Shown one piece after another: positions 33,020 to 40,360 of a DNA stretch of 64,000 nt; positions within the stretch are counted from its first letter, which is position 1, and the number at the start of each line of letters is the position of its first letter. Location: assembly GCF_000698575.1 (NCBI RefSeq), contig NZ_JFHD01000018.1:81584-145583 (forward strand). Direction: 5' to 3'. Below the pieces are notes generated by a model. It was not told the origin of the DNA. It made no database searches and was given only the letters and a program-made list of their open reading frames with translations. Source of the DNA: Caballeronia zhejiangensis. GTDB taxonomy: Bacteria; Pseudomonadota; Gammaproteobacteria; Burkholderiales; Burkholderiaceae. The translations under genes and the position numbers were made by a program.

Positions 33020-33417
33020 CGCTGCACCTGTTGAACGGTGTGCTGATTGGAACGCTGGGTGCCGCGCAGTGCTTGCGCAAGGCGAGTAACGGCGGGTGAC
33101 GGCGCATCACCGGCTCTCCGACCGAAACCAATGATTGCCGGATCGGCATTGACGGCGAAGAAACGCACCGCCATTTGTCGTAGCGGCGATTCCAGTATTC
33201 CAGCCTCCGGATACAGGCGATCCAGCGTCATCAGTTGGCTCAGCACGAGGCGACTAATGTCGCTCCACGTTCTGCGAGGAGCGCGACGCCAGACACTTGG
33301 CGCGTCGGTCACGATGGTGTTCAGCATCACGCGGATCTGGGCGCTTCGGACGGGTTCCAGCGTGTGAAGCGGCCACTTGCCCGGTAAGGCCACGTGATAC
33401 GAATTTGCTTTGTTCAT
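33016..33417 (-). CDS. Unknown basic protein in cassette 9
   Basis: 133 residues, Arg-rich and helical (VWRRAPRRTWSDISRLVLSQ, then LGTQRSNQ-type Gln-rich end). No family was recognised. Coupled by ATGA overlap to the next gene; 51 nt after the 33469 gene. Confidence 0.6.
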   Translation of the reverse strand: MNKANSYHVALPGKWPLHTLEPVRSAQIRVMLNTIVTDAPSVWRRAPRRTWSDISRLVLSQLMTLDRLYPEAGILESPLRQMAVRFFAVNADPAIIGFGRRAGDAPSPAVTRLAQALRGTQRSNQHTVQQVQR

Positions 33418-33468
33418 GGTCTTGATAGTTGGTCGCGGGCACCGGCTCTGGTGCCCGTCTGGTGGCTC

Positions 33469-34002
33469 TTACAGGTCCGCCCATGCAAGGTCGGCCTTCG
33501 TGTCAGGTCCCGCGCCGAAGAGACGTTCGGCCTGATACCGGACGCGCTCGCGAGCGCCGTCGATAATCAGCGTCCCGCGCCCGAAATACCGGCCCAGCAG
33601 CGCGCGCTGTTCATTGGCTAGCAGTTTTCCGCGCCATTGACCATCGCACCGTCCAGTCCGGTTGACCAGAAAGAGCCCGATCTTCGCGGCCTGTTCATGC
33701 GGGTTTGGCTGCGCCGCCAGTACGGGATCGGCGTCCCGGTCAACCGGCGCAAGGCTTGCATCGCGGAAAGTCCGCTTGTATTGCGTCGGCCCCACGGCCA
33801 GTCCCCACTCGACGGTGTGCTGGATGCGCTGCCGTGCCTCGGCCGGGGTGCGCGCTAGCGCGGTGTCGTATGCGCGGCCGCAACGGGATTTGCGGATGTT
33901 GAAAAATGCCTGACCCGGGCGTGACTCGAAACGCTCGACGTCGATCTGGTAGTGACCGTGCTTGCCGCCGCCTTCCCAGCGCTCAACCAGTTGGGCTTTC
34001 AT
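33469..34002 (-). CDS. Unknown protein in cassette 9
   Basis: 177 residues. Contains a beta-rich start (ERWEGGGKHGHYQIDVERFE), FFNIRKSRCGRAYD, and a basic middle. No family was recognised. Overlaps the first gene of the cassette by 4 nt (ATGA, 33999-34002). Confidence 0.65.
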   Translation of the reverse strand: MKAQLVERWEGGGKHGHYQIDVERFESRPGQAFFNIRKSRCGRAYDTALARTPAEARQRIQHTVEWGLAVGPTQYKRTFRDASLAPVDRDADPVLAAQPNPHEQAAKIGLFLVNRTGRCDGQWRGKLLANEQRALLGRYFGRGTLIIDGARERVRYQAERLFGAGPDTKADLAWADL

Positions 34003-34502
34003 GCTGCCTCCACGCGACGGCCAAAGAGCATCAGCGCGATCGCTTCGAGGCGACCGGCGGCTTCCAGAACCGATGCGCCGTCGTCGGCGCGCACGGTGAT
34101 GTAGTTCGACGCATTGCGGGGCCGCCCGGCGGCGTCACGCGCGATATGCACGATGCCGACTCCCGCCGCACGCAAGCCGCGCCGCACGTACTCGGCAAAC
34201 GTCGAGGCATCGCCAAGCTCCTTGTCGATCCTGCGCATCCGGTCGCGCATGCGTTCCATCTTGCGCACAGCAGCGCGAAGCTCGTCCAGTTCGGCGCTGA
34301 CGCTATTCAACACGACACGCTGACCGAAAGTCGCTGCGTGTTCCCGATTCACGAACGCACGCATTTCGATTGCGCCCGTAAACTCGTATCCGGTCGCACT
34401 GACGACAGCGCGCTGGATTTCTGCAACGATTTCGGTGACCCCTTGACCCTGCTCGATATAAAGCAGGGCGTGGAGTGGGGATTTCGTGTCGCGTCGGGTC
34501 AT
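33999..34502 (-). CDS. Unknown protein, first gene of cassette 9
   Basis: 167 residues from ATG 34500-34502; upstream extension enters R9. Helical N-terminal half with a coiled-coil-like segment (AELDELRAAVRKMERMRDRM) and a C-terminal half containing GIVHIARDAAGRPRNASNYI. No family was recognised. It begins 20 nt from the R9 leader. Confidence 0.65.
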   Translation of the reverse strand: MTRRDTKSPLHALLYIEQGQGVTEIVAEIQRAVVSATGYEFTGAIEMRAFVNREHAATFGQRVVLNSVSAELDELRAAVRKMERMRDRMRRIDKELGDASTFAEYVRRGLRAAGVGIVHIARDAAGRPRNASNYITVRADDGASVLEAAGRLEAIALMLFGRRVEAA

Positions 34503-34521
34503 GGCATGGCTCCTTGATTTG

Positions 34522-34772
34522 CTGACCGGGCCCCAAGATTCAGAGCCCTTCGTAGGGTTTCCTTTCGGCGGACGCTGGACCGGGTTGCAGCGTTGCCGCC
34601 GTTCCCCTGAGTTCATCGCCCTGCGACCCAAGGAGCCTGAGGAGGACGGGTGTCAAGGAAGCAAGTGCGGGGAAGGTGCGGGATGGAGCGAAGCGACTGA
34701 CACGGCCCCGCACGCCTTGACGCCAGGCCGACGATGGCTACGGTCGCAGTGGTGGGCGATGACGGGGAACGG
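34522..34772 (-). promoter_or_regulatory. R9: diverged single-stranded-promoter-like foldback element
   Basis: Base CCGTTCCCC (34599-34607) with GGGGAACGG (34764-34772). CTGCGACC (34621-34628) pairs with GGTCGCAG (34742-34749), compensated relative to CCGCGAC/GTCGCGG elsewhere. Inner stem GTGCGGGG/CCCCGCAC is also compensated. -35 TTGACG (34717-34722), 16 nt, -10 TACGGT (34739-34744). It would drive 34502-32489. Confidence 0.75.
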
Positions 34773-35012
34773 CGCGTAACGCCGTGAGTGCGATCGCGCG
34801 AAAGGCCCGCGCGGGTAGCGCCCTTTCGCGTAGCGAAGCGCAGCGACTGGATTGGGCGGCCCGCGCCGGGCGGAGCCCTGGAGCGGTCACTGCGTTTTTT
34901 CACCGGGACGGGAGGCTTGGCAAGCAGCGTGACCGGCAGCGCCGGGAGAACGCTGCTTGCCCCGGCCCGGCTGGATACGTGCAGCGCCGTCGACGCGAAG
35001 CTGACTGGCTGG
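34773..35012. other. Non-coding R9 tail
   Basis: No gene seen. GC-rich, with its own sequence rather than the R4-R8 tail. Short inverted repeats are present but there is no clear terminator for the 35013 gene. Confidence 0.5.
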
Positions 35013-35234
35013 TTATGACCGTGCGATCAGGAATCGCGACACCTGCGCGCGGGTGCGCAGTGTGATGTCCTTCGTCTCTGTCCAACGCCTGCCTCCGGAC
35101 AGGCAAATCACCGGATCGGCAACCGTCACATGCGACACCTCGGCGCACGAGTTGTCTTCAACAATCGCGTACCCTGCCGCCAACAGTTCGCGCACGTCGT
35201 CAGATGTGATAGCCCTGTCCATCATCGTCCTCAT
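35013..35234 (-). CDS. Unknown small protein, last gene of cassette 10
   Basis: 73 residues from ATG 35232-35234; an upstream in-frame start at 35279 is possible but gives a less protein-like N-terminus. Pattern AITSDDVRELLAAGYAIVED then ETKDITLRTRAQVSRFLIA. No family was recognised. Confidence 0.5.
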   Translation of the reverse strand: MRTMMDRAITSDDVRELLAAGYAIVEDNSCAEVSHVTVADPVICLSGGRRWTETKDITLRTRAQVSRFLIARS

Positions 35235-35284
35235 TGTGATTCGTTCAACGCGCCCGCCGGTGCGGGCGCCGTTCCGCACGAGTG

Positions 35285-35959
35285 CTAGCCAGCGCTCTGT
35301 GCGATCAGCTCATGCAGGTCCTTTCCGTCGAGAGTGACCGACCGCGTTCCCGTGAATAGCGACTGCGATTTCCGCACGACTTCGCATTCCGCAATCTGAA
35401 CGAGAGCGATAAGGTCGTCGGCATTGAGTGTCGAGCCCGCCGACTCCAGACAAACGATGCCTTTCGGCGATTCGCCGTGACTCCACGGCGTCATCTGAAC
35501 GTCAATGGACGCGATACGGATCTCGCCACGCATCACGGCGCCGTTGGTGACCGTGTACTGCATCTGGCCCATCCGCTCACGCATTCGAGCCACATCCACC
35601 TGCGTGACGGTCGCAAGCCGCGCGTCGACCAGGTAGCAGTCGAGGTTGTCCGTAATGTTGAGCGCCGCAGCAAGCTCTTCGTGCATCTTCGGATGCCGTC
35701 CGAGTTGGACGAGGTGCGTCCCAGTGTCCCGGACGATCCAGCCGTACGTACCGCTTGCGCTGGTTCGTTCGAGGTAAGCCCGATCGTACTTGTAGAAATC
35801 CTGACGGTAATGCTGCAGCCGGCTGTCCGCCGCGTCGATGATTCGGCTCATCGCCGCGAACACACGTTCAACACGCGCAGTGGCGGCTGATGTCCGGCGT
35901 GCGCTATCAATCGCAGAGTGAGCGATAGACGCGGGCGCGAGGTCCAGTTCAGTTTGCAT
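35285..35959 (-). CDS. Unknown protein in cassette 10
   Basis: 224 residues, helical N-terminal part (VERVFAAMSRIIDAADSRLQ), Tyr-rich centre (YKYDRAYLERTSASGTYGW) and a mixed C-terminal half. No catalytic motif was recognised. Overlaps the first gene of the cassette by 11 nt. Confidence 0.65.
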   Translation of the reverse strand: MQTELDLAPASIAHSAIDSARRTSAATARVERVFAAMSRIIDAADSRLQHYRQDFYKYDRAYLERTSASGTYGWIVRDTGTHLVQLGRHPKMHEELAAALNITDNLDCYLVDARLATVTQVDVARMRERMGQMQYTVTNGAVMRGEIRIASIDVQMTPWSHGESPKGIVCLESAGSTLNADDLIALVQIAECEVVRKSQSLFTGTRSVTLDGKDLHELIAQSAG

Positions 35960-36479
35960 GCGAATCTCCGTTGGAAGAAAAGAGGGAAAACTGCTCAGGC
36001 GTGTCGGTGTCGGGCTCGGCGGAAAGAGCCTCTGTCACCCAGACCGGCTTGTCGCGAGACCCTGCCCATGCCTTCGCAAAAGTGACCAGACAAGCTCGGC
36101 AGCACTGGTTCCGGTAGGCGGGCACCTGCACTGGTGCATAAACCGCGTGATGTGCCTTGCCGTCGCCGCGGGGCGCACCACAAAGCGTGGTCCCTGCCAG
36201 CGGCCCCGTATAGGTCAGGTGGATAGGAGGGGTTGCCGCGTCCGTTGCTGTGGCTCGATCCTCATTTCGATGTCGCTCGAAACCTGCACGTTCGGCTTGC
36301 GTGCGCGTGCCAAATGCCAGCCCGGGCGCGTGCACGTGCGTGTAGTAGTGCTCACCTGTAGCTTGACGCTGGCCCGGGGTCAGGCGGTGGCTCGCAGCGT
36401 GGTTCGCGCGCTGCTCGCTCGTAAAGCGCTGAAAGCTGCGGGTGGCCGGAAATTGCTTGCGATACTTATCGAAGTCCAT
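35949..36479 (-). CDS. Unknown protein, first gene of cassette 10
   Basis: 176 residues. N-terminus basic and aromatic (MDFDKYRKQFPATRSFQRF); middle has HYYTHVHAPGLAFGTRTQAE; CCRAC near residue 130 and an acidic tail (EPDTDTPEQFSLF). A CAGGAG ribosome site precedes ATG 36477-36479, 25 nt from the R10 leader. No family was recognised. Confidence 0.65.
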   Translation of the reverse strand: MDFDKYRKQFPATRSFQRFTSEQRANHAASHRLTPGQRQATGEHYYTHVHAPGLAFGTRTQAERAGFERHRNEDRATATDAATPPIHLTYTGPLAGTTLCGAPRGDGKAHHAVYAPVQVPAYRNQCCRACLVTFAKAWAGSRDKPVWVTEALSAEPDTDTPEQFSLFSSNGDSHAN

Positions 36480-36503
36480 CCTGCGCTCCTGTTCAATGAA
36501 TTA

Positions 36504-36761
36504 GCTGACCGGGACCCTAGATTCCGAGTCCCGGCGTAAAAGTTGTTCTGCCGAGTTGGCGGGCTGCGCTTCGCAGCTGCCGCCGTTCCCCTGAGTTCGT
36601 CGTCCCGCGACGATTCGTGCGAGGGCCGGCGACGCGTCAAGGAATCAAGCGCGGGGTGGGTGCGGGATGGAGCGATAGCGACTGACACGGCCCCGCGCGC
36701 CTTGACGCGGCAAAGGCCTGAGCTAAGGTCGCGGGAACTGGACGGCGAACCAGGGGAACGG
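36504..36761 (-). promoter_or_regulatory. R10: single-stranded-promoter-like foldback element
   Basis: Core hairpin 36593-36761. -35 TTGACG (36702-36707), 16 nt, -10 TAAGGT (36724-36729). The core equals R4-R8 but the tail beyond about 36,800 switches to a different sequence shared with R11 and R12. It would drive 36479-35013. Confidence 0.8.
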
Positions 36762-37016
36762 TGGGTGTCGGCAGCAGCAGCTCACGCACGAGGCAGGACG
36801 CCGCGCGGCGAGCGCCCTCTCGCGTAGCAAGCGATAGCGCCGCGGAGCGACACTTCGTCGGGTTGAAGATCCGCGCAAGCGATAGCGCGCCGGAGTTCGT
36901 GGGGAAACCGGGCCGCTTGCGGTCCGGCTGGACAGCGTTCGCGCGGTGCGAAGCGCCGTCGTCGGCCGCCACGACGACAGAGTTTGGCGGCCGCGGGTGG
37001 TATTCAGGACCTGCGT
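36762..37016. other. Non-coding R10 tail
   Basis: No gene seen. The first ~75 nt match the second tail class (shared with R11 and R12, GCGAGCGCCCTCTCGCG). The rest is unique GC-rich sequence up to the 37017 stop. Confidence 0.5.
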
Positions 37017-37637
37017 CTATCGCGCACCCACTTCGAGCGAACCAACACGATCTTCCCATCGGCGGGCGATTGCTTCGGCTCCCGGGGCGCCCGAGAGCTC
37101 AGCCTCGAACCGTCTCAAGCGAAACATGCGATATGCCAACAGCGGGCTGCCCGCGTCAAGATGTCCTGCGCGCTCGAGGTGGTCGTACACTGCGCCGACC
37201 GCGTGATGCAGCGACGTAAGTGCGCCCCGCATATGGAGTTCGGCGAGCAGCGCCGGCGTCGCAACGGCGCGCAACTGGGATGCAGGACCTATTTCAGGCG
37301 TTGCCGACGTCCCGGCCGCGTCGACGAGCTGCGAGGCGTGGGGAAATTTGATACGCATATCCGGATACTCGGCAAGCGCGACGGCCGCCGGCAGTGCGCG
37401 ATCGGACATGAACTCGGGCGCGTCGCCTGACCGTGCGTACAGGGCGTTGTTGACCTCGCGCTTGTGGGCCTGCATGAGACCGGCGATCCCGATGGCGTCG
37501 ACGAAGCGCAGGCTTGCGCCGTGGAAGAACACCTCGGCAGCCCGGCCGTGATTCGTCAATGGTTCGATCCGCGCAAGTTCGCAAAATTGAAAGAACGACA
37601 GTTGTTGCGGCTGCAGCTTCATCCGTGGCTTTTTCAT
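37017..37637 (-). CDS. Unknown protein, last gene of cassette 11
   Basis: 206 residues from ATG 37635-37637; the longer frame overlaps the 37664 gene and is rejected. Helical, with SFFQFCELARIEPLTNHGRA and GLMQAHKREVNNALYARS segments. No family was recognised. It follows the 65-residue gene by 26 nt in the antirestriction cassette. Confidence 0.6.
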   Translation of the reverse strand: MKKPRMKLQPQQLSFFQFCELARIEPLTNHGRAAEVFFHGASLRFVDAIGIAGLMQAHKREVNNALYARSGDAPEFMSDRALPAAVALAEYPDMRIKFPHASQLVDAAGTSATPEIGPASQLRAVATPALLAELHMRGALTSLHHAVGAVYDHLERAGHLDAGSPLLAYRMFRLRRFEAELSGAPGAEAIARRWEDRVGSLEVGAR

Positions 37638-37663
37638 GGCGTGATTGAAGGTAACAAAAGAAG

Positions 37664-37861
37664 TTAGCGCCAGTGGCGCACGAGTGGGGTGACCCGCCAC
37701 CATTGGCCGTCCAGGCTCGTCGCTATCGCCAGCTGGACACGGCACGCACCGAAGCGCACCATATTTCCACCGTGGCGTACGAATCTCAGACCTACCAACG
37801 CCTCAGTGGTATATCGCTTGCGAAGCGTCGCGTAGATCTTCGGCTGTCTGCGCTTTTTCAC
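37664..37861 (-). CDS. Unknown small basic protein in cassette 11
   Basis: 65 residues from GTG 37859-37861, preceded by GGGGAGGG. Strongly basic (MKKRRQPKIYATLRKRY) with a beta-rich end (VQLAIATSLDGQWWRVTPL). No family was recognised. It lies 12 nt after ardC. Confidence 0.6.
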   Translation of the reverse strand: MKKRRQPKIYATLRKRYTTEALVGLRFVRHGGNMVRFGACRVQLAIATSLDGQWWRVTPLVRHWR

Positions 37862-37873
37862 ATCGCCCTCCCC

Positions 37874-38764
37874 TTACGCGGCCAGTTGCTGCGTCGTACC
37901 GACCGCTTCACTGATGCCGGCTTTCGCCATGAGCAGTGAAAATACCCTTGCGGCATGCCCTGCAGCGGTGAAGATTGCATTGCGATCTCGCTTCAGGACA
38001 CGCAACCATGAATCGAGATACGACGCGTGATACTCCAGTTGCCCCTGATCGAGCCCGATACGGGCAAGGCAGAATGCAGCGCCCAGTTCGGCCACCAGTT
38101 CCTCGAATGCATACGCTTCGTCGCCAAAGCGCGCGCCGAACTCGCGAGCGAGCCGCGAAGGATGGCCGGTCCAGTGGCTCAGTTCGTGAAGCGCAACGTG
38201 GTAGAAGTTGGCGGCCGTCTTGAAGCGCGTCCTCTGCGGCAGAAAGCATTCGTCGGTGCTCGCCCGGTAGAACGCCCGGTCCCCTGTCTCCCTGACGCAC
38301 GCCCCGGATCTCGAAATGATTTGCTCGGCTGCGTCGATCGGATCAAACGGGTCGTACACGGCAGCAGGCGCTATGCCGTCGATTTCCTCTACGTTAAAGA
38401 CAGTGAAGCCCGTCGGCGCGGGAAAAAACTCGACCTCGCCCGTCTCCTGGTCAACGCGCTCGACCTGATTGAAGCGCACGAGCGGACATCCCTTGGCGCC
38501 GCGACGTACCTGTGCTCCGATCGCCTGCGCCTGCTTATACGTCATCCACTCGTTTCGCTGAAAGCCGCGATCATGCGCCTCGAGCCAGAGCAGCAGCACG
38601 TTCGCCCCGCTGTATGGCGTCTTCGTACCATAGTTGACCGGCAGGCCTCCAGCGGCATTGCGCGCCCAGAGATTTGCCGGAGACATTCGGCCGTCTTCTA
38701 TCGCCTTGACGATGCGGTCCGTCACTTCCTGCTTGATGTCGCGTTTCACTTTGACGCTTTTCAT
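37874..38764 (-). CDS. ardC: ArdC-type antirestriction protein
   Basis: 296 residues. The N-terminal single-strand-DNA-binding domain (about 8-120) has GGLPVNYGTKTPYSGANVLL and WMTYKQAQAIGAQVRRGAKG. The C-terminal zinc-metalloprotease-like domain has HELSH at 193-197 and EELVAELGAAFC (about 230). ArdC proteins of broad-host-range plasmids protect incoming single-stranded DNA from host nucleases. This is the clearest anti-defence gene of the window and confirms the leading-region reading. Second gene of cassette 11. Confidence 0.92.
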   Translation of the reverse strand: MKSVKVKRDIKQEVTDRIVKAIEDGRMSPANLWARNAAGGLPVNYGTKTPYSGANVLLLWLEAHDRGFQRNEWMTYKQAQAIGAQVRRGAKGCPLVRFNQVERVDQETGEVEFFPAPTGFTVFNVEEIDGIAPAAVYDPFDPIDAAEQIISRSGACVRETGDRAFYRASTDECFLPQRTRFKTAANFYHVALHELSHWTGHPSRLAREFGARFGDEAYAFEELVAELGAAFCLARIGLDQGQLEYHASYLDSWLRVLKRDRNAIFTAAGHAARVFSLLMAKAGISEAVGTTQQLAA

Positions 38765-38779
38765 GGCGGGTCTCCATAG

Positions 38780-39094
38780 TCACGCAATGCGCTGAAGCTG
38801 CGAACCCGACATCGCCACCAGCCGAACCGCCGCGCCAGTCGATGTGGTTACCTGAAACACACACAGGTCGCCCGCGTCGATCAGTTCATTGATCGCTTCG
38901 CGAACGTCGAAAAAGTGCCGTCCACGCTCAGTCGGGGTCATGAGCGCTTCGAGCGCGAAGATCAACTCGCCCTGACGCATGACGGGTATATCCGCGAGCA
39001 TCAGGCGGGTAGCTTCCTTAATCGTTGTCTTGGCCCGTTGTGACGGGTTCTGCGCGCGATTCGGCGCTTCGATGGCAATGACGGCTGCTGTCAT
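38780..39094 (-). CDS. Unknown protein, first gene of cassette 11
   Basis: 104 residues; AAGGAG precedes ATG 39092-39094. The segment MRQGELIFALEALMTPTERG then FFDVREAINELIDAGDLCVF looks like a small winged-helix fold. It lies 15 nt before ardC, so a regulatory or accessory role is possible. No family was recognised. Confidence 0.6.
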   Translation of the reverse strand: MTAAVIAIEAPNRAQNPSQRAKTTIKEATRLMLADIPVMRQGELIFALEALMTPTERGRHFFDVREAINELIDAGDLCVFQVTTSTGAAVRLVAMSGSQLQRIA

Positions 39095-39116
39095 GAAAGG
39101 CTCCTTGAAGTGAGTG

Positions 39117-39372
39117 CTGACCGGAACCCTAGATTCGGAGTCCCGGCGTAAAAGTTGTTCTGCCGAGTTGGCGGGCTGCGCTTCGCAGCTGCCGCCGTTC
39201 CCCTGAGTTCGTCGTCCCGCGACGATTCGTGCGAGGGCTGGCGACGCGTCAAGGGATCAAGCGCGGGGTGGGTGCGGGATGGAGCGCAGCGACTGACACG
39301 GCCCCGCGCGCCTTGACGCGGCAAAGGCCTGAGCTAAGGTCGCGGGAACTGGACGGCGAACCAGGGGAACGG
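39117..39372 (-). promoter_or_regulatory. R11: single-stranded-promoter-like foldback element
   Basis: Core hairpin 39195-39372. -35 TTGACG (39313-39318), 16 nt, -10 TAAGGT (39335-39340). The leader differs by one base (CCGGAACCC), weakening the leader stem. Tail of the second class to about 39,560. It would drive the ardC cassette. Confidence 0.8.
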
Positions 39373-39601
39373 TAGGTGTCGGCAGCAGCAGCTCACGCAC
39401 GAGGCAGGACGCCGCGCGGCGAGCGCCCTCTCGCGTAGCAAGCGATAGCGCCGCGGAGCGACATTTCGTCGGTGTGGAAACGCAGGACGAAGACCTGCGT
39501 GCTGCCGGGAAACCGGCGTGCGGCGTGGGGGACTGGCTGGCCAGTCCGCCGGACGACGGCTGACTGGCGTGCCACCGACCTATCCTGGATCGGCGTGTAC
39601 A
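39373..39601. other. Non-coding R11 tail
   Basis: No gene seen. Nearly identical to 42450-42640 downstream of R12, so this repeat extends about 190 nt past the core. No T-tract terminator is visible for the 39602 gene. Confidence 0.6.
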
Positions 39602-40315
39602 TCAGAAGAGGGAGTTGCCGGGCTTGATGTCCCGCAGGCCAACCCAGGTTCGCGCGCGGTCGATGTCTTTCGCGTCAAGCATCAGTACGCACGCGGTCGG
39701 CCCAGCAGGACCGTGGAACAGTTGCTCGATGACCGCAGGCCTCGCCGGCAGGTCCGGACGGCTGGCGTAGACCACGTCTACCGACTGGTCGACGTTGAAG
39801 CCACCAAGTGATCGGTAAAGCGGCGTGCCGTTCTGATGCTGGCCAACCACATCTTGCGCCGGCGGGCACGCACGTAGGAATTCGCCCAGCTGCTGCCGCT
39901 GGTAGCCGATGCCACCCGATGTCTCGGTTACGGAGGCCTGCGCCGTGATGCATCCGCGTTCGACGAGCCGCGGAACTGCCGCGCGCATCACGCGGCGATA
40001 CTCGGCGCCGCCGGCGAGCAGTACCTTGGTGATGCCTTGTGGCGACTGCGCTGGCAGGAAGTCGTCAAGATGGCGCAACATGTGGTCTGCACGTTCCGAT
40101 GTCAGGCGCTGTTCGTACGGCTCGATAACCGCGTCCGAACGAATGAAGCCGTGAAGGGCCGAAAGGATCACAACATGAGGATGAGCGTCTCTGCGCACGT
40201 TCGCGCGAAACGTGCCATACATCACACCCTGATAGAGATCGAGTGCCCGCGCTGCATACGGCAGCTTCGTTGCGGAACACGCCAGGATCACGAGGTCTTG
40301 AGTAGCACTGGTCAT
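39602..40315 (-). CDS. DUF6884-like protein
   Basis: 237 residues from ATG 40313-40315, with GAAGGAAG as ribosome site; the longer start lacks one. N-terminal signature LVILACSATKLPYAARALDL followed by YQG, then VVILSALHGFI and IEPYEQRL, which fits DUF6884-type proteins. These are frequent on mobile elements and of unsettled function. The second half has repeated D-x-D and Arg-rich stretches. It follows the DndC-like gene by 45 nt in cassette 12; the pairing suggests a joint role in nucleotide or nucleic-acid modification, which is inference. Confidence 0.6.
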   Translation of the reverse strand: MTSATQDLVILACSATKLPYAARALDLYQGVMYGTFRANVRRDAHPHVVILSALHGFIRSDAVIEPYEQRLTSERADHMLRHLDDFLPAQSPQGITKVLLAGGAEYRRVMRAAVPRLVERGCITAQASVTETSGGIGYQRQQLGEFLRACPPAQDVVGQHQNGTPLYRSLGGFNVDQSVDVVYASRPDLPARPAVIEQLFHGPAGPTACVLMLDAKDIDRARTWVGLRDIKPGNSLF

Positions 40316-40360
40316 GATAGCTTCCTTCTTTTTGGTAATCCGCCGCCGCGCGCCCAACGG

